Positions 61,964-64,000 of a stretch of 64,000 bases of DNA are shown here, piece after piece; position 1 is the first letter of the stretch; each line of letters starts with the position of its first letter. The notes beneath the pieces are model-generated. The model was not told where the DNA came from. It did not search any database and was given only the letters and a program-made list of their open reading frames with translations. The DNA comes from Leptolyngbya sp. BL0902 (GTDB taxonomy: Bacteria; Cyanobacteriota; Cyanobacteriia; Phormidesmidales; Phormidesmidaceae), in contig NZ_CP046155.1 of assembly GCF_016403105.1 (NCBI RefSeq), positions 2,571,906-2,635,905 on the forward strand, given 5' to 3'. The position numbers and the translations under genes were made by a program.

Positions 61964-62779
61964 ATGGGACTAGATCAACTGGCACACCTGCGCATTGTGC
62001 TCGTGGAGCCAGCGGGGCCTAGGAATGTGGGGTCGGTGGCGCGGGTGATGGCGAATATGGGGCTGCGTCATTTGGTGTTAGTCAATCCCCAGTGCGACCC
62101 CACCAGTGCAGAAGCGGTACACATGGCGGTGCATGGTCAGGCGGTGTTGGCAGCGGCCCAAGTGGTCAATACCCTGCCAGACGCCTTGGTGGGCTGTCAT
62201 CGGGCAGCGGCGACCACGGGACGCATCCACCCCCAGCACCACGGGCTCGAAACGCCGGAGGCGGTGCTGCCCTGGCTATTGCCCCAGGAAGCCCATCTCC
62301 ACCACCCCACGGCCCTCATCTTTGGCCCAGAGGATCGCGGCTTGAGCAACGAGGAGCTGATCTATGCCCAACGATGGATCCGAATTCCCGCTAGCGCCAC
62401 CTATCCCTCCCTCAACCTAGCCCAAGCGGTAGCCGTTTGTAGCTACCTGCTGCATCGTCAAGCGGAGGCCCAACCAGGATTTTTGCTAGAGGGTTCCCCC
62501 CCGTCCTCCCCCGTACCAAAGCGTCCTGTCCCTTCTCCCCGTTCCTCAGCCGAGGCCGAGGCCGTCGCCACGCTGGATCAAATTGAAGGATTTCACCAAG
62601 ATCTAGAGACGATTTTGCTCAAGATCGGTTATCTTTACCCCCATACTGCTGCCAGTCGCATGGCTAAGCTAAGGCAACTGCTGCACCGGGCTGAACCGAA
62701 TTCCCAAGAATTGGCTATGCTTAGGGGCGTTTTGCGGCAGGTAAATTGGGCCATCACCCACGGCCCTCGCTCCTCCTAG
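61964..62779 (+). CDS. TrmJ-family tRNA/rRNA methyltransferase
   Basis: A 271-residue SPOUT methyltransferase: LRIVLVEPAGPRNVGSVARV, HLVLVNPQCDPTSAEAVHMA, IFGPEDRGLSNEELIYAQRW and YPSLNLAQAVAVCSYLL are the TrmJ/LasT motifs. The C-terminal helical extension holds LDQIEGFHQDLETILLKIGY, also typical. It probably 2'-O-methylates position 32 of tRNAs. ATG 61964 is preferred; the frame opens at GTG 61931. Confidence 0.93.
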   Translation: MGLDQLAHLRIVLVEPAGPRNVGSVARVMANMGLRHLVLVNPQCDPTSAEAVHMAVHGQAVLAAAQVVNTLPDALVGCHRAAATTGRIHPQHHGLETPEAVLPWLLPQEAHLHHPTALIFGPEDRGLSNEELIYAQRWIRIPASATYPSLNLAQAVAVCSYLLHRQAEAQPGFLLEGSPPSSPVPKRPVPSPRSSAEAEAVATLDQIEGFHQDLETILLKIGYLYPHTAASRMAKLRQLLHRAEPNSQELAMLRGVLRQVNWAITHGPRSS

Positions 62780-62824
62780 CATTTGGCTGGGGTTACGGGT
62801 CTAGATCGCAGGTCTTAATAATCA

Positions 62825-62873
62825 GGTTTGGGTGACGGGTTTGATTGAGTGGGTTTGGGTGACGGGTTTGATT
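62825..62873. repeat. Tandem repeat, 27-bp period
   Basis: A 22-bp unit (GGTTTGGGTGACGGGTTTGA plus TT) at 62825-62846 recurs exactly at 62852-62873 with a 5-bp spacer. A related TTGATTGACG run follows to about 62908. Located between the methyltransferase and the last gene. Confidence 0.75.
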
Positions 62874-62967
62874 AGCGGATCCCAGGCTTGATTGACGAAA
62901 ATTGACGGATAGCCTGCTTGCGGGTCATTCCTTTTGCGGCTCATCTCGACGGTACAGCAACATCGCC

Positions 62968-64000
62968 ATGGCACAGCACGACGACTTTTCTACCTCTCCC
63001 TCTCGGCCTAGTTCCCCCAGCGAGACCGGAGCATCTACCGCCCCAGGCTGGAGCGGGGCCAGGGGCGTTGGTCGCAGCCCCGATGCGCCCGCTGGCGAAG
63101 ATTGGCGGTATCGCCCTTCACCAACAGCCCGCCGCCGCAACCAGTGGCGACAGTATAAGCATATGACCCCTGACTTTGGCCCCTCTACCCCAGATCTCGA
63201 TACCCCAGATCCCCTGGCCTCACCGCTTGTATCCTCCCCAGCGCCGTCTTCGGCCAAGGCTGCGGCCCTCCCCAGCTTCAACCTGAAGGGCAGTGCGGCC
63301 CAGGGAGCCAGCGCCCCGGCTCCGGCCCAGTCTTCCCTGCGTCCGGCGGGGTTGCAGGGCTCCGTAACGCCACCCCCCCAGCGTCCTCTGGCTCAGCATT
63401 CCGTTGCCCCCACGTCCAGAGCCGCTACCCCCAACCCCGTGGCTCCTAGTCGGCACCCCCACAGCACCCCCCAGGGCCAGCCCGGAACGACCCCGTTCCC
63501 CCCTCGCCCTGGGTCAGTTCCAACCGCTGGGTCGGCCCCGACCAACGTAACGCCGCTGCGGTCGGCCAAGAATGCCCGTCGCCGGACGACCGGGATCGCC
63601 ACCGGAGTGGCAGCGGCGGCGGCGGCCACCACGGCTGGTCTAGCGGCCTTGGCTGCCCCACCTCGGCCTGAAGGCGGAGCCCGGCAGCAGCGGTTTTCTC
63701 CCCAGCGGCGGTTGGCCAAGCTGCCCCAGCCCGCCCTCTATGCCATTCGGCTGGCCATTTTGGGGATTGGGGTAGCCGCTATTGCGGGCACCCTGCTGTC
63801 GGTGTTCAGCCCTAGTAATGTGGCCTCCAACCGGAGCGATCTGACCACTACCGCCACCGCCAATCGCCGCAGTGGGGGGGCCGCTCTTCCAGGCCAGGGG
63901 GCTGTGAGCATTGCTGCCATCCAGCCCAGCACAGAACTCACGAGGCTGAAGGCCCAACTCGACCAGCTTGCCACCCTCACCCCCGGCCTGACGCCTGGAG
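62968..64000 (+). CDS. Probable serine hydrolase (beta-lactamase-like), 3' truncated
   Basis: An open frame of at least 344 codons from ATG 62968 to the window edge. It has a long low-complexity Pro/Ala/Ser cytoplasmic region (about 1-250), a membrane helix (AIRLAILGIGVAAIAGTLLS) and the start of a periplasmic part (STELTRLKAQLDQLATLTPG). That last segment is what I associate with cyanobacterial class A beta-lactamase-related serine hydrolases (PBP-like fold), but no SxxK motif is in view, so the identity is tentative. Confidence 0.65.
   Translation, partial: MAQHDDFSTSPSRPSSPSETGASTAPGWSGARGVGRSPDAPAGEDWRYRPSPTARRRNQWRQYKHMTPDFGPSTPDLDTPDPLASPLVSSPAPSSAKAAALPSFNLKGSAAQGASAPAPAQSSLRPAGLQGSVTPPPQRPLAQHSVAPTSRAATPNPVAPSRHPHSTPQGQPGTTPFPPRPGSVPTAGSAPTNVTPLRSAKNARRRTTGIATGVAAAAAATTAGLAALAAPPRPEGGARQQRFSPQRRLAKLPQPALYAIRLAILGIGVAAIAGTLLSVFSPSNVASNRSDLTTTATANRRSGGAALPGQGAVSIAAIQPSTELTRLKAQLDQLATLTPGLTPG

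Overview
The window looks like chromosomal DNA of a GC-rich cyanobacterium, probably a filamentous Leptolyngbya/Nodosilinea-type strain, though the genus cannot be fixed from this stretch. The signs are: HemL of the C5 tetrapyrrole route, lpdA overlapping trpC, an SmtB/SmtA zinc pair with its operator, a cyanobacterial-style Ser/Thr kinase, a DUF2301 membrane protein, a solute-binding protein fused to DUF4912, a PhoR/SphS-type histidine kinase, and many GGDEF/EAL and hybrid-kinase proteins. Most genes are ordinary housekeeping or signalling genes on both strands with short gaps.

Layout. 1-1.3 kb: end of a four-carbon acid sugar kinase gene, then what I read as an integron relic (decayed integron-type integrase facing left, a Uma2 nuclease cassette facing right, an attC-like site behind it). 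1.4-6.4 kb: FAD oxidoreductase, RNase III, NYN nuclease, a 300-base spacer with two long hairpins, an ABC permease and a protein kinase. 6.9-9.5 kb: a PAS-GGDEF-EAL gene split by an IS5-family element. 9.6-17 kb: smtB/smtA, aldo-keto reductase, and a response regulator/hybrid kinase pair. 17.5-19.5 kb: htpG.

19,775-29,889 is the most unusual part: a 10,065-bp integrated element in a tRNA-Cys gene, bounded by a perfect 50-bp direct repeat. One end carries the intact tRNA and a tyrosine integrase. Inside are a long left operon of mostly unrecognised genes (a 742-residue repeat/proline-rich protein, small possible structural proteins, an FHA membrane protein, small membrane proteins), a leftward repressor block with two small genes of 37 and 56 codons, a divergent control region with 14-bp operators, and a right operon with a primase-like (AEP) replication protein and small HTH proteins. 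I see no terminase, portal, Zot ATPase, relaxase or conjugation genes, so it fits no standard class I can name.

30-39.4 kb: CPBP protease, hemL, ureA/S41 peptidase/ureB (no ureC here), small conserved genes, trpC-lpdA. 39.6-41 kb: a second Uma2 gene split by a second, apparently identical IS copy. 41-64 kb: tRNA-Leu, murA, apt, SRP RNA, SPFH protein, RodZ-like protein, pseudouridine synthase, histidine kinases, a family 9 glycosyltransferase, ispD, an SbcC-like ATPase, ribokinase, PstS-like/DUF4912 protein, SH3 and DUF427 proteins, a TrmJ-like methyltransferase, and the start of a serine hydrolase cut by the window edge.

Both IS copies keep CTAG target duplications, and removing each copy plus one CTAG restores a perfect reading frame, so both insertions look recent.
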